A stretch of DNA of 64,000 nucleotides. It comes from Chloroflexi bacterium CFX4 (GTDB lineage Bacteria > Chloroflexota > Anaerolineae > Aggregatilineales > UBA2796). Positions 1 through 7,611 of this stretch are shown one piece after another. The stretch lies in the NCBI GenBank assembly GCA_021404685.1, contig QWHC01000003.1, forward strand, positions 62,001-126,000, read 5' to 3'. Under the pieces are notes generated by a model that did not search any database, was not told where the DNA came from, and saw only the letters and a program-made list of their open reading frames with translations. The position numbers and the translations under genes were made by a program. Each line of letters starts with the position of its first letter. Positions within the stretch are counted from its first letter, which is position 1.

Positions 1-3000
1 TGGCATCCTTCGAGTGCTGAATGATGAATTTACGGCGCGGCGGCACGGCAGGTCCCATCAGCATCTCAAAAGTTTGGTCTGCGGCGGCGGCATCTTCACT
101 GGTCACCAGCAGCAAGGTGCGGTTGGCAGGATTCATGGTTGTTTCCCAAAGCTGCTCGGCGTTCATTTCGCCCAAGCCTTTGTAGCGCTGCACCACAACC
201 TTATCAGGCTCAGGGTATTTGGTCAGCGCCCGCGCCAACAGTTGTTCTTCGCGCACGTTCGGTTCGGGATAGAAGTATTCCACCTGCTTGCGATAGTCTA
301 GGCGAAAGAGCGGTGGCTGTGCGATGTACAGGCGCTTTTCGCGAATCAGATCGGGCATGTAACGGTAAAAGAAAGTGAGCAGTAATGTTCTGATGTGGGC
401 GCCATCAACATCAGCATCAGTGAGCAGTAGCACACGCCCATAGCGCAGTTTCTCGATGTTGAAATCTTCGCGGATGCCCGTCCCAAGCGCAGCGATGAGC
501 GCCTTGATCTCTTGGCTATCGAGGATGCGGTTGAGTGTGGCGCGTTCGGTGTTCAGAATCTTACCACGCAAGGGCAAGATCGCCTGAAAATGACGGTCAC
601 GCGCTTGTTTCGCACTGTTGTGAACGAAAACACCAGCTGCCAGTGCGAAATTGTGGTAGTGATCTACAGTGAGATCGTAGACATCTTCGCGTTCTTCCAA
701 TTGATGTACCGCCATAACTTTGCAGTTGTGGTTCTGTGCTGCTTCAAGCAGTTTCCCTCTGTCTCCCTCAAAATATTCAAGCAGGCGTGCAAACTTTGGG
801 GCAGTGGGTGCTTTCTGTAACCGCAATGTTTCATAAGCACTCTCAACGTTCTCGGATGTCAGAACACTGTTCAACAAAGCAAGCGCTTTACGCCTATGCC
901 CTTCACGCACGTTCGCACCACGTTCCTCAGGAGGTGTTGTCTCACGCCATGTAGCAAGCGCGCTCAGCGTTTTCTCGCTGCGTATTCTGTCCGACCAGTA
1001 AGCATCCAACCCAGCACGCATCTTTTGCCGATGCTCAGGATTAGCTTCCAACCACGCCTTGACTGTAGCAATATGCCGAAGCCGATATGCTTCATCTTGC
1101 CACTGCTCACGAGTCTTTTCTGAACGCCATGCACGCAGCTCTTCATCTTCCCATTGAGCAAGTGCAATTTGGCGGTTGCGCTCACGTGCGTCGGGGTTTT
1201 CTTCAAAATAGCGGCGCGTGCGTTCGGATTGTGCTGCACGATGTTCAGGATTTGACCAGTATGCCGCTTGATATTCACGCATACGTTCGCAGTAGACTTG
1301 ATATTCATCAGCCGAAAGACTGTTGAACCATTCTTGAAAACCTTGCAACAACTTCTCATTGAGGGTTTCATCTTGCCGTTGCAGCTTAACGCGATCCCTC
1401 ATGTATTGACGGTAAGCAGGGTCTTGCCATTGGCGAATCGCTTGCTCACGCAATTCCCGCACCCTCTTCTGACGGTAAGCAGGGTTTTGCCACAGCCGTT
1501 TTGCCATTTCGCCTGCCAGTTGGGCATGTAGTTGTTGATGTTCACACCAAAACATACGCTGAATGTTGCGTGGATCATTATTGAGTTTGTTTAGATCGGC
1601 ATGATGACGAACATTACCCGCCTTTTTGGTGTAGGCTTTAGTCAGCAAGTTATACAAATCTGCGAGATGGTGTGTATGCCACCAAGCACTGCGATTATTC
1701 ATCCATACCATTTCATAGCCAGGGGCAGGTTGTTCGCCTTCTTGTGTTAGGCGTGTTTTAAGTGCCATTAAGCTGTCGCCCGCCTGCAACTGCGCCGCAG
1801 CACGGTATGAACCATCCCGTAAACGGAACAGATGATCAGGTGTGCAGCGAATACGTTCGCCATTGTCAAGTTCGACCTCAACAAGTTCGGCATGTCGTTT
1901 GGTCATACGCGGCTCAACCAACGGCACAATTCGCACATCGCCCACTTCGTTGCTGGCATAACCGAAGTGTGTAATTCCCAACGTCCAGTCTTCAGCAAGC
2001 TCACGGAAAGTTTTTACTAGCCCTGAAGCAAGGCGTACTTTGGTAGAACCAACAAAACAGCCCCCTGCGCTGTCGCCCTCTACGAGGAACAATTCTGTTT
2101 GTAAACCTCTGTCAGAGCAGTCTGCCAGCTTGCCGGGCAAGGTGGTGTTTGCCAGCAAACTCTTGCGTTCGCCCAGGAGCAGTTCGCGCTGTTTATCCAA
2201 TGCATCTTGGATTCGCATGGTGCTGAGGCATTTATCAACGATTTTGCGCGCCTCTTTTGGGTTGTTCTCCAAAAAGTCGGTGAATGCCTCTGAGACGACC
2301 GACGAAACCGCCGCGCTGACTTCAGCATTCATCAGCTTTACTTTGGTCTGGCTCTCGAACTGTGGAGCAGGGTGCCGCACACTGACGATTGCCGTCAAGC
2401 CTTCCAGCGTGTGCCGACCAGTGAAGTTGGCATCGCGCTCTTTGAGCAAGCCCGCCTTGCGCGCATAAGTGTTGATGACGCGGGTGAGCGCTGAACGTAA
2501 GCCCGTCTGGTGTGTGCCGCCGTCTGGTGTGTTGATGGTGTTGGCAAAGGCGAGTTCGGTGGTGTTGGTGGTCTCGGTGTATTGGAAGGCGAACTCGACT
2601 TCCATCGCCGCTTCCACCTCGCGCCCTTCGGCAAGCATGGTGAACTTCGTCTCGCCCATGCCAGAGATCACGTCGTGGACAGCGTCGCGGTTGCGGTTCA
2701 GGTAGCGGACGAACGACCGTAAGCCGCCTTCAAAATAGAAGGTTGTCTCGCGTGGCAGCGGCGTTTCGCGCTCATCCACAAGGCGGATGGTGACGCCACG
2801 TGTGACGTATGCCATCTCGCGGAAGCGGTCTGCCAACGTCTTGAAGTTGAAGTCAAAATCGCGGCGGACGCCCTCAAAAATGAGCGCATCGGGATAGAAG
2901 CGAATATGGGTGCCGGTTGGTGCGCCTTCAGGCAGCGGCTCAATCGCCTCGACATCGCCTTGTGGCTCACCGCGCATGTAGCGCTGCTGCCAGATGTAGC

Positions 3001-3418
3001 CATCGCGGTGAATTTCTGCCACCATCCACTCAGAGACGGCGTTCACCGCCTTCACACCCACACCGTGCAGACCACCCGAAACCTTATAGGCGCCGCCGCC
3101 GAACTTGCCACCGGCGTGTAGGCTGGTCAGCACCAATTCCAGCGTCGAGATGCCTTTTTGCCAATGTTTTTCCACTGGAATGCCGCCGCCATTGTCCGAG
3201 ACAGTGATCGAACTATCGGCGTGAATAACCACTTGAATAAAATCACAGCGCCCTGCCATCGCTTCGTCAATGGCGTTGTCCACCACTTCGTAAACAAGGT
3301 GATGCAGGGCGTGAACGTCCGTGCCACCGATATACATGCCCGGGCGCAGGCGTACTGCCTCCAAGCCTTCGAGGGCGCGAATATCCTGCCCGGTTTGCTG
3401 TCGCTGCGGATCGGTCAC
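1..3418 (-). CDS. gyrB: DNA gyrase subunit B with in-frame intein (C-terminus cut by window edge)
   Basis: ATP-dependent type II topoisomerase subunit that, with GyrA, introduces negative supercoils. The minus frame is open from 3418 to the window edge. Visible marks are the GHKL part (YIGGTDVHALHHL, DNGGGIPVEKHW, GGLHGVGVKAVNAVSEW), the TOPRIM motifs EGDSAGG, PLRGKILN and DADVDGAHIRTLLLTFF, and the C-terminal QRYKGLGEMN. The GTG start at 3418 is preceded by GGAGG (3428-3424) at 5 nt. The N-extein is 453 codons. An intein occupies codons 454-934 (617..2059), and the C-extein continues SAKQARDRHFQ. The exteins together give about 658 residues by the window edge, close to normal GyrB length, so only a few residues are missing. 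Activity requires splicing of the intein, which interrupts the TOPRIM catalytic region. Confidence 0.97.
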   Translation of the reverse strand, partial: MTDPQRQQTGQDIRALEGLEAVRLRPGMYIGGTDVHALHHLVYEVVDNAIDEAMAGRCDFIQVVIHADSSITVSDNGGGIPVEKHWQKGISTLELVLTSLHAGGKFGGGAYKVSGGLHGVGVKAVNAVSEWMVAEIHRDGYIWQQRYMRGEPQGDVEAIEPLPEGAPTGTHIRFYPDALIFEGVRRDFDFNFKTLADRFREMAYVTRGVTIRLVDERETPLPRETTFYFEGGLRSFVRYLNRNRDAVHDVISGMGETKFTMLAEGREVEAAMEVEFAFQYTETTNTTELAFANTINTPDGGTHQTGLRSALTRVINTYARKAGLLKERDANFTGRHTLEGLTAIVSVRHPAPQFESQTKVKLMNAEVSAAVSSVVSEAFTDFLENNPKEARKIVDKCLSTMRIQDALDKQRELLLGERKSLLANTTLPGKLADCSDRGLQTELFLVEGDSAGGCFVGSTKVRLASGLVKTFRELAEDWTLGITHFGYASNEVGDVRIVPLVEPRMTKRHAELVEVELDNGERIRCTPDHLFRLRDGSYRAAAQLQAGDSLMALKTRLTQEGEQPAPGYEMVWMNNRSAWWHTHHLADLYNLLTKAYTKKAGNVRHHADLNKLNNDPRNIQRMFWCEHQQLHAQLAGEMAKRLWQNPAYRQKRVRELREQAIRQWQDPAYRQYMRDRVKLQRQDETLNEKLLQGFQEWFNSLSADEYQVYCERMREYQAAYWSNPEHRAAQSERTRRYFEENPDARERNRQIALAQWEDEELRAWRSEKTREQWQDEAYRLRHIATVKAWLEANPEHRQKMRAGLDAYWSDRIRSEKTLSALATWRETTPPEERGANVREGHRRKALALLNSVLTSENVESAYETLRLQKAPTAPKFARLLEYFEGDRGKLLEAAQNHNCKVMAVHQLEEREDVYDLTVDHYHNFALAAGVFVHNSAKQARDRHFQAILPLRGKILNTERATLNRILDSQEIKALIAALGTGIREDFNIEKLRYGRVLLLTDADVDGAHIRTLLLTFFYRYMPDLIREKRLYIAQPPLFRLDYRKQVEYFYPEPNVREEQLLARALTKYPEPDKVVVQRYKGLGEMNAEQLWETTMNPANRTLLLVTSEDAAAADQTFEMLMGPAVPPRRKFIIQHSKDA
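617..2059 (-). mobile_element. GyrB intein with HNH-type homing endonuclease region
   Basis: A 481-residue protein-splicing element inserted in frame between EGDSAGG and SAKQ of GyrB, the same site as the well-known Synechocystis GyrB intein (known from the family). Splicing blocks are intact: Cys1 (CFVGSTKVRLASG), block B with TxxH (CTPDHLFRLRDGSY), block F (VYDLTVDHYHNFALAAG) and block G ending GVFVHN, followed by Ser+1. Between blocks B and F lies an insert with an HNH-like core VRHHADLNKLNNDPRN (about 1612-1565). After it comes a long basic, Trp-rich helical stretch (about 1492-895) made of repeated W-x-(N/D)-(P/E)-x-x-R units. The reading frame has no stop. I infer a splicing-competent intein with a possibly active homing nuclease. 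Confidence 0.95.
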
Positions 3419-3484
3419 AACGTCCTCCACTAATTCACTAGAAACTGCTGAAAATGCTGATGAATACAGCCTAAAAACGTTTCC

Positions 3485-3513
3485 ATTATACCAGACTTTT
3501 GGCAGCAGGTCAA
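3485..3513 (-). promoter_or_regulatory. gyrB promoter
   Basis: Reading the minus strand, -35 TTGACC (3513-3508), a 17-bp spacer and -10 TATAAT (3490-3485) with an upstream TGg extension. It lies about 67 bp before the gyrB GTG start and is one of the best sigma-70-like matches in the window. Confidence 0.75.
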
Positions 3514-3557
3514 AGACAAATGTTCGCAGCTCTCCTCAGTAAACAGCTGCTTATTTA

Positions 3558-3587
3558 TTGATATTACCCATATATGCAAAATAGAAT
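3558..3587 (+). promoter_or_regulatory. Promoter of the ABC export operon
   Basis: TTGATA (3558-3563) and TAGAAT (3582-3587), each 5/6 to consensus, with an 18-bp spacer. The site is about 80 bp upstream of the ABC ATPase start, in the AT-rich divergent region shared with gyrB. Confidence 0.6.
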
Positions 3588-3665
3588 ATTTGCGCGCAAC
3601 GAATCCGCAAAGGCTGCGTATTAGAAGATCGTGCAGCATTTTTATGGTATGGAGAAGTAGTGACC

Positions 3666-4637
3666 ATGACACCACTTGTCGAAATTCACGGTCTGAAGAA
3701 GCGTTATGCACCCAAAAATGGTGCAGGCGAAGGCAACCTTGCCGTTAAAGGCATTAGCCTGAGCATCCAGAAGGGCGAGATCTTCAGTCTGCTCGGTCCG
3801 AATGGCGCTGGCAAAACGACCACAATCAGCATTATGAGCGGCTTGATCGCGCCGACTGAGGGCGATGTTATTATTGGTGGACATTCTATTACTAAAAATG
3901 CGGTGGCGGTCAAAAAGCTAATTGGCGTCGTGCCGCAAGAGATCGCGCTCTACCCAGAGCTGAGCGCACGTACCAACCTCGAATTTTTCGGTCGGTTGCA
4001 AGGGCTAGGCGGCGCGGCGCTTGCCAAGCGCTGTGATGAGGTGCTAGAGTTCATTGGGCTGCGCGATAGGCAGCGTGAGCGGATAGATACCTTCTCCGGC
4101 GGCATGAAGCGCCGTGTGAACATTGGCGTAGGGCTGCTGCACAAGCCGACGCTCGTCTTTATGGATGAGCCAACGGTTGGCGTTGATCCGCAGAGTCGGC
4201 GCAGCATCCTAGACGCGGTAAAGGCGCTTAATCAGCAGGGTATGACGGTGCTTTACACCACACACTACATGGAAGAGGCAGAAGAACTCTCAGATCGCGT
4301 TGGCATTATGGATCACGGCGAGCTGATCGCGCTTGGCAAGCAGATCGAACTCATTCAGCAGACGGGCGTTAAGGATGCGATTATCCTGAAGCTGCCCTCA
4401 GAACATATTGAGGCAGCACAAACGCTCTTGCGTGCCTTGCCTGTTATCAGCAATGTTGAGGTAGATAGTGATCACAGCGATAAGCTGCACTTGCTCTCGG
4501 ATCGCGGACGGCAAGCACTGCCGCACGTCATTCGCGCCTTAGATGAGGCAAACATGATCCCGACTGCTATCCAAATCAGCGAGCCAAACCTTGAAAGCGT
4601 CTTTCTGCACCTGACAGGGCGCGCACTGCGCGATTAA
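3666..4637 (+). CDS. ABC-2 type exporter, ATP-binding protein
   Basis: A 323-residue ATPase that powers the two permeases encoded directly downstream. Walker A is GPNGAGKTTT, the Q-loop region is VPQEIALYPELSA, the signature is FSGGMKRRVNIG, Walker B is LVFMDEPTVGVDP and the switch His lies in YTTHYMEEAEELSDR. The C-terminal extension (about residues 230-323) resembles the DrrA/CcmA/NatA drug- and ion-exporter class. The start is ATG 3666 with GGAGAAG at 3651-3657; an in-frame GTG at 3660 lies too near that site. The gap to the first permease is 13 bp, so one operon is likely. The substrate cannot be read from the sequence. Confidence 0.93.
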   Translation: MTPLVEIHGLKKRYAPKNGAGEGNLAVKGISLSIQKGEIFSLLGPNGAGKTTTISIMSGLIAPTEGDVIIGGHSITKNAVAVKKLIGVVPQEIALYPELSARTNLEFFGRLQGLGGAALAKRCDEVLEFIGLRDRQRERIDTFSGGMKRRVNIGVGLLHKPTLVFMDEPTVGVDPQSRRSILDAVKALNQQGMTVLYTTHYMEEAEELSDRVGIMDHGELIALGKQIELIQQTGVKDAIILKLPSEHIEAAQTLLRALPVISNVEVDSDHSDKLHLLSDRGRQALPHVIRALDEANMIPTAIQISEPNLESVFLHLTGRALRD

Positions 4638-4650
4638 GGAGCGCCGTAAG

Positions 4651-5898
4651 ATGGACATCCGCAAAGTCTTTCAGATCATCCTTCATAACATTCGGCTGTG
4701 GTTTGCCGACCCAACGGCGCTCTTTTTCACACTGATCGCGCCTTTCGTGCTGACCGTCATTATCTCGCTGGCGTTCAGCAATTTAGGCGGCAGCGCCGCG
4801 CCTGTGCAAAATATCCCGACCTTGATCGTCAATCAGGATCAGGGCAGCGCCTTTGGCAATTTTGGCGCGCAGATGGAAGCAATCTTCCTTGATCCACCCG
4901 AAGGGCTTGCCGAACTGATCAGCGTCGAGGCGCTCACTGATGTTGACGAGGCGCGGCAGCGCGTCCGCAAGGGTGAGGCGCGAGCTGCGATCATCATCCC
5001 ACCCGATTTTTCGGCACGCTTGAACGCCGCCAGCCCAACCTTTGGGCAGCAGAAGGTTGAGATTGAACTCTACCGCGATGCCAATAGCACCATCTCGCCG
5101 CAGATTGTGGGCGCCATCGTCCGCCAATTCCTGAACAGTTTCACCAATGCCAATATCGCCGTGAGCGCCGCTGCCGCGCAAAATCCGCTGTTGGTGGCGC
5201 GGGCTGCCGAGATTGGGCAGGCGGTAGCAAATGCCGAGCCGCTCATCCGTCTGAATGTGACAGAAGGCAGGCAGGCACAGCGCACCACCTTCAATGCGCT
5301 GCAAATTTTTGCGCCCAATATGTCGGTCTTTTTCCTTGCCTTTGCGATGGCAATCGGCGTTGTGCAGATCATGGTGGAAAAAGAGAACGGCACGCTTGGG
5401 CGAATGCTCGCCACGCCAACGACACGCTCGACGATCCTTGCCGGCATGTTTGGCGCCACCTACATCAACGGTGTGATCCAACTTACGCTGCTGATTGTGG
5501 CAACCTCTCTGTTTGGCGTGCTGCTTGGCACAGAGGTAGCCGTTTGGGGGACGGATATTCCATCCTTGGCGCTACTGGTGCTGGTGGTGACGGCTGCCTT
5601 CATTGGGCTTGGTACAATTATTGCAGGCTTATCTAAAGATCGCGTTCAGGCACAGGTGCTTTCCAACGCCATCCTGATTGTGCTGGGTATTTTAGGTGGT
5701 GCATTCTTCGGTAGTGGTGATGGCAGCCCACCGCTGGGTGCGGTTAGCTATCTCTCGCCGAATTACTGGGGTGCCAATGCCTTCACACAGCTCGCCGGCG
5801 GCACTTTCCCAGCCACGCATTTCGTCGTCTTGTTGAGCATGTTCGTGGTGCTGTTCAGCGTTGGTCTGTTGCTCTTTAGCCGCCGTGTGGAGATTTAA
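4651..5898 (+). CDS. ABC-2 type exporter permease (first)
   Basis: A 415-residue membrane subunit with the ABC-2 (YhgE/DrrB-like) layout: one N-terminal membrane helix (about residues 25-45, FTLIAPFVLTVIISLAF), a long extracytoplasmic domain of some 180 residues, then about five C-terminal helices from residue 225. The loop MVEKENGTLGRMLATPTTRS is the usual cytoplasmic coupling segment before the second helix. The gene starts 13 bp after the ATPase and ends 3 bp before the second permease, and I infer that the two permeases form a heterodimer. It has the full length for the family. Confidence 0.9.
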   Translation: MDIRKVFQIILHNIRLWFADPTALFFTLIAPFVLTVIISLAFSNLGGSAAPVQNIPTLIVNQDQGSAFGNFGAQMEAIFLDPPEGLAELISVEALTDVDEARQRVRKGEARAAIIIPPDFSARLNAASPTFGQQKVEIELYRDANSTISPQIVGAIVRQFLNSFTNANIAVSAAAAQNPLLVARAAEIGQAVANAEPLIRLNVTEGRQAQRTTFNALQIFAPNMSVFFLAFAMAIGVVQIMVEKENGTLGRMLATPTTRSTILAGMFGATYINGVIQLTLLIVATSLFGVLLGTEVAVWGTDIPSLALLVLVVTAAFIGLGTIIAGLSKDRVQAQVLSNAILIVLGILGGAFFGSGDGSPPLGAVSYLSPNYWGANAFTQLAGGTFPATHFVVLLSMFVVLFSVGLLLFSRRVEI

Positions 5899-5901
5899 GC
5901 G

Positions 5902-7149
5902 ATGCGGAACATTCTAACGGTTGCCTTCACGCAAATTCAGGTGCAGCTTGCCGAACGCGGCACGCTGATTACACTCTTTGTGGTGCCGATCATCATGATG
6001 ATCGCCATTGGTACCTTCTCTGGGCAAGCTGGAATCTCAACTGGGCGCATAGACATTATACAAGGTGGCGATCCGCTCGCCCAACAGTTCGTGCTGCTAC
6101 TGCGGCAAGAGGGCGCCAAAGAAGTGAGCGGCGTGCGCTTGTTTGAAGTCTGCGACCTGAGCGCACCAAACCTGCAAAGTGAAGTGTGCGCGCTGGATGG
6201 TTTGACTGAGGCTGAGTCAGCGGCTGCCTTTGCCACAGCCCGTGTGGATGAACGCCAGAGCCTTGCCGCTGTGGTGCTGCCTGCCACTTTTAGTGATGAC
6301 CTGCAAGCAGGGCGCAAGGTCGAGATCGGGCTGAAGGTGCAGAGCGGGAGTCCGTTTGCTGCTCAAAACGTGCAGCGCTATGTGGAAGCAGTCAACGCAC
6401 GCATCAGCGGCGCGGTGATCGCGGCAAAGGCTGTGACGGAACTCGCCAATGGCGACAGCGCCTTCTATGCAGGGGTCTACACAGCGGCAGAGGCAGCCTG
6501 GGCGACTGATCCCGTCCGCGTGACGGAGACAACCAGCACCGTGACGGGCGGACAATCTGGCAGCGGCTTTGGGCAGAGCGTGCCGGGCATTGGCAGCATG
6601 TTCGTACTGATCAACGCAGCAGCACTTGCCCAAATCTTCGTTACGGAGCGCCAGCGCTACACTTTGCAGCGCCTGATCATGATGCCGATGCCGCGTTCGC
6701 ACATTTTGATAGGCAAGCTGTTTGGGCAATTCTTGCTGTGTTTGGGCAGTTTCGTTGTGATGTTGGGCGTTGGCTCGCTGTTGGGCGTGCAGTGGGGCGA
6801 TCCTGTGGCGTTGGTGGTGCTTGTGATTCTGTTCACTCTGTGCGCGACGGCGCTCGGCTTGGCAATTGCCGCCGTGGCGCGCAGTGCCAGCCAAGCCGCC
6901 AGCATCGGCTTTCTGATCCCGATGGTGATGGCGCCCCTAGGCGGCGCATGGTGGCCTCTTGAAATCACACCGCAAGCGATGCAAACTGTGGCGCGCTTCC
7001 TCTCACCGATCACTTGGTCGCAAGAGGCATTCGGCACATTGATCTACTATGGCGGCACGCTGACCGATATTCTGCCGAATCTCGCCGCGCTGCTGATCTT
7101 TACAGCAGTCTTTTTCGCCTTTGGTGCGTGGCGCTTCCGTTTGGATTAA
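5902..7149 (+). CDS. ABC-2 type exporter permease (second)
   Basis: A 415-residue paralogue of the preceding permease with the same topology: an N-terminal helix (about residues 20-40), an external domain, and C-terminal helices beginning near VPGIGSMFVLINAAALAQIF. The coupling loop TERQRYTLQRLIMMPMPRS corresponds to the KENGTLGRMLATP loop of the first permease. The sequence LLRQEGAKEVSGVRLFEVCDLSAPN lies in the external domain. Tight spacing (3 bp upstream, 9 bp downstream) indicates co-translation. The transported compound is unknown; such pairs commonly export drugs, lipids or sodium. Confidence 0.9.
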   Translation: MRNILTVAFTQIQVQLAERGTLITLFVVPIIMMIAIGTFSGQAGISTGRIDIIQGGDPLAQQFVLLLRQEGAKEVSGVRLFEVCDLSAPNLQSEVCALDGLTEAESAAAFATARVDERQSLAAVVLPATFSDDLQAGRKVEIGLKVQSGSPFAAQNVQRYVEAVNARISGAVIAAKAVTELANGDSAFYAGVYTAAEAAWATDPVRVTETTSTVTGGQSGSGFGQSVPGIGSMFVLINAAALAQIFVTERQRYTLQRLIMMPMPRSHILIGKLFGQFLLCLGSFVVMLGVGSLLGVQWGDPVALVVLVILFTLCATALGLAIAAVARSASQAASIGFLIPMVMAPLGGAWWPLEITPQAMQTVARFLSPITWSQEAFGTLIYYGGTLTDILPNLAALLIFTAVFFAFGAWRFRLD

Positions 7150-7158
7150 AGGAAACGC

Positions 7159-7560
7159 ATGGGCAATACATCGTATTTATTCCTCACCCTTCTCTGGAGC
7201 GCGCCGCTGATCGCGCTCCAATGGCTGATCAGCCTTGATGTGCTGATCAGCCATTGGCGAGTCTGGCTGCCTGCCAGCCTGCTGACGACCCTCTACCTGA
7301 TCGGCGTGGACGCTGTGGCGCTTGGTTTGGGTGTGTGGGTGGTTGATCTGCGTGCGCTGAGCGGCATGTTGCTGCCTGTGGTGAATGTGCCGCTTGAACA
7401 TGCCCTGTATTGGGCAGCGCTCTGCACACTGACCGTGCAAACGCTCATCTTGTGGCGCGAACGGGTGCGTTTGTGGGCGCGCATCAAGCGCTTTGCGCGC
7501 CTGATCCGCGGCGGATGGGCAGCCTTACGCGCCGAACGCGAAAATGAACCGCAATCTTAG
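7159..7560 (+). CDS. Small membrane protein resembling a lycopene-cyclase domain
   Basis: A 133-residue, strongly hydrophobic protein with about three to four membrane helices and a basic, cytoplasmic-looking tail (residues 95-133, rich in Arg). The pattern VDAVALGLGVWVVDLRALSG followed by NVPLEHALYW resembles the D...GxW...lPlEEllFf pattern of the heterodimeric lycopene cyclase domain (CrtYc/CrtYd, CarR). The second Glu of PLEE is His here. It is the fourth gene of the ABC operon, 9 bp after the second permease. No other carotenoid gene is in the window, so it may instead be an accessory membrane protein of the exporter. Family assignment is by eye only. Confidence 0.5.
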   Translation: MGNTSYLFLTLLWSAPLIALQWLISLDVLISHWRVWLPASLLTTLYLIGVDAVALGLGVWVVDLRALSGMLLPVVNVPLEHALYWAALCTLTVQTLILWRERVRLWARIKRFARLIRGGWAALRAERENEPQS

Positions 7561-7611
7561 CTTTGGGCTATACTCATCCACAAAACGCCTTTTCAGAAAG
7601 AAGTTTTAAGC

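Noticed and set aside
964..1371. 135-codon minus frame within the intein
   Set aside because: The intein frame continues without a break across it and matches intein motifs; this is an alternative frame.
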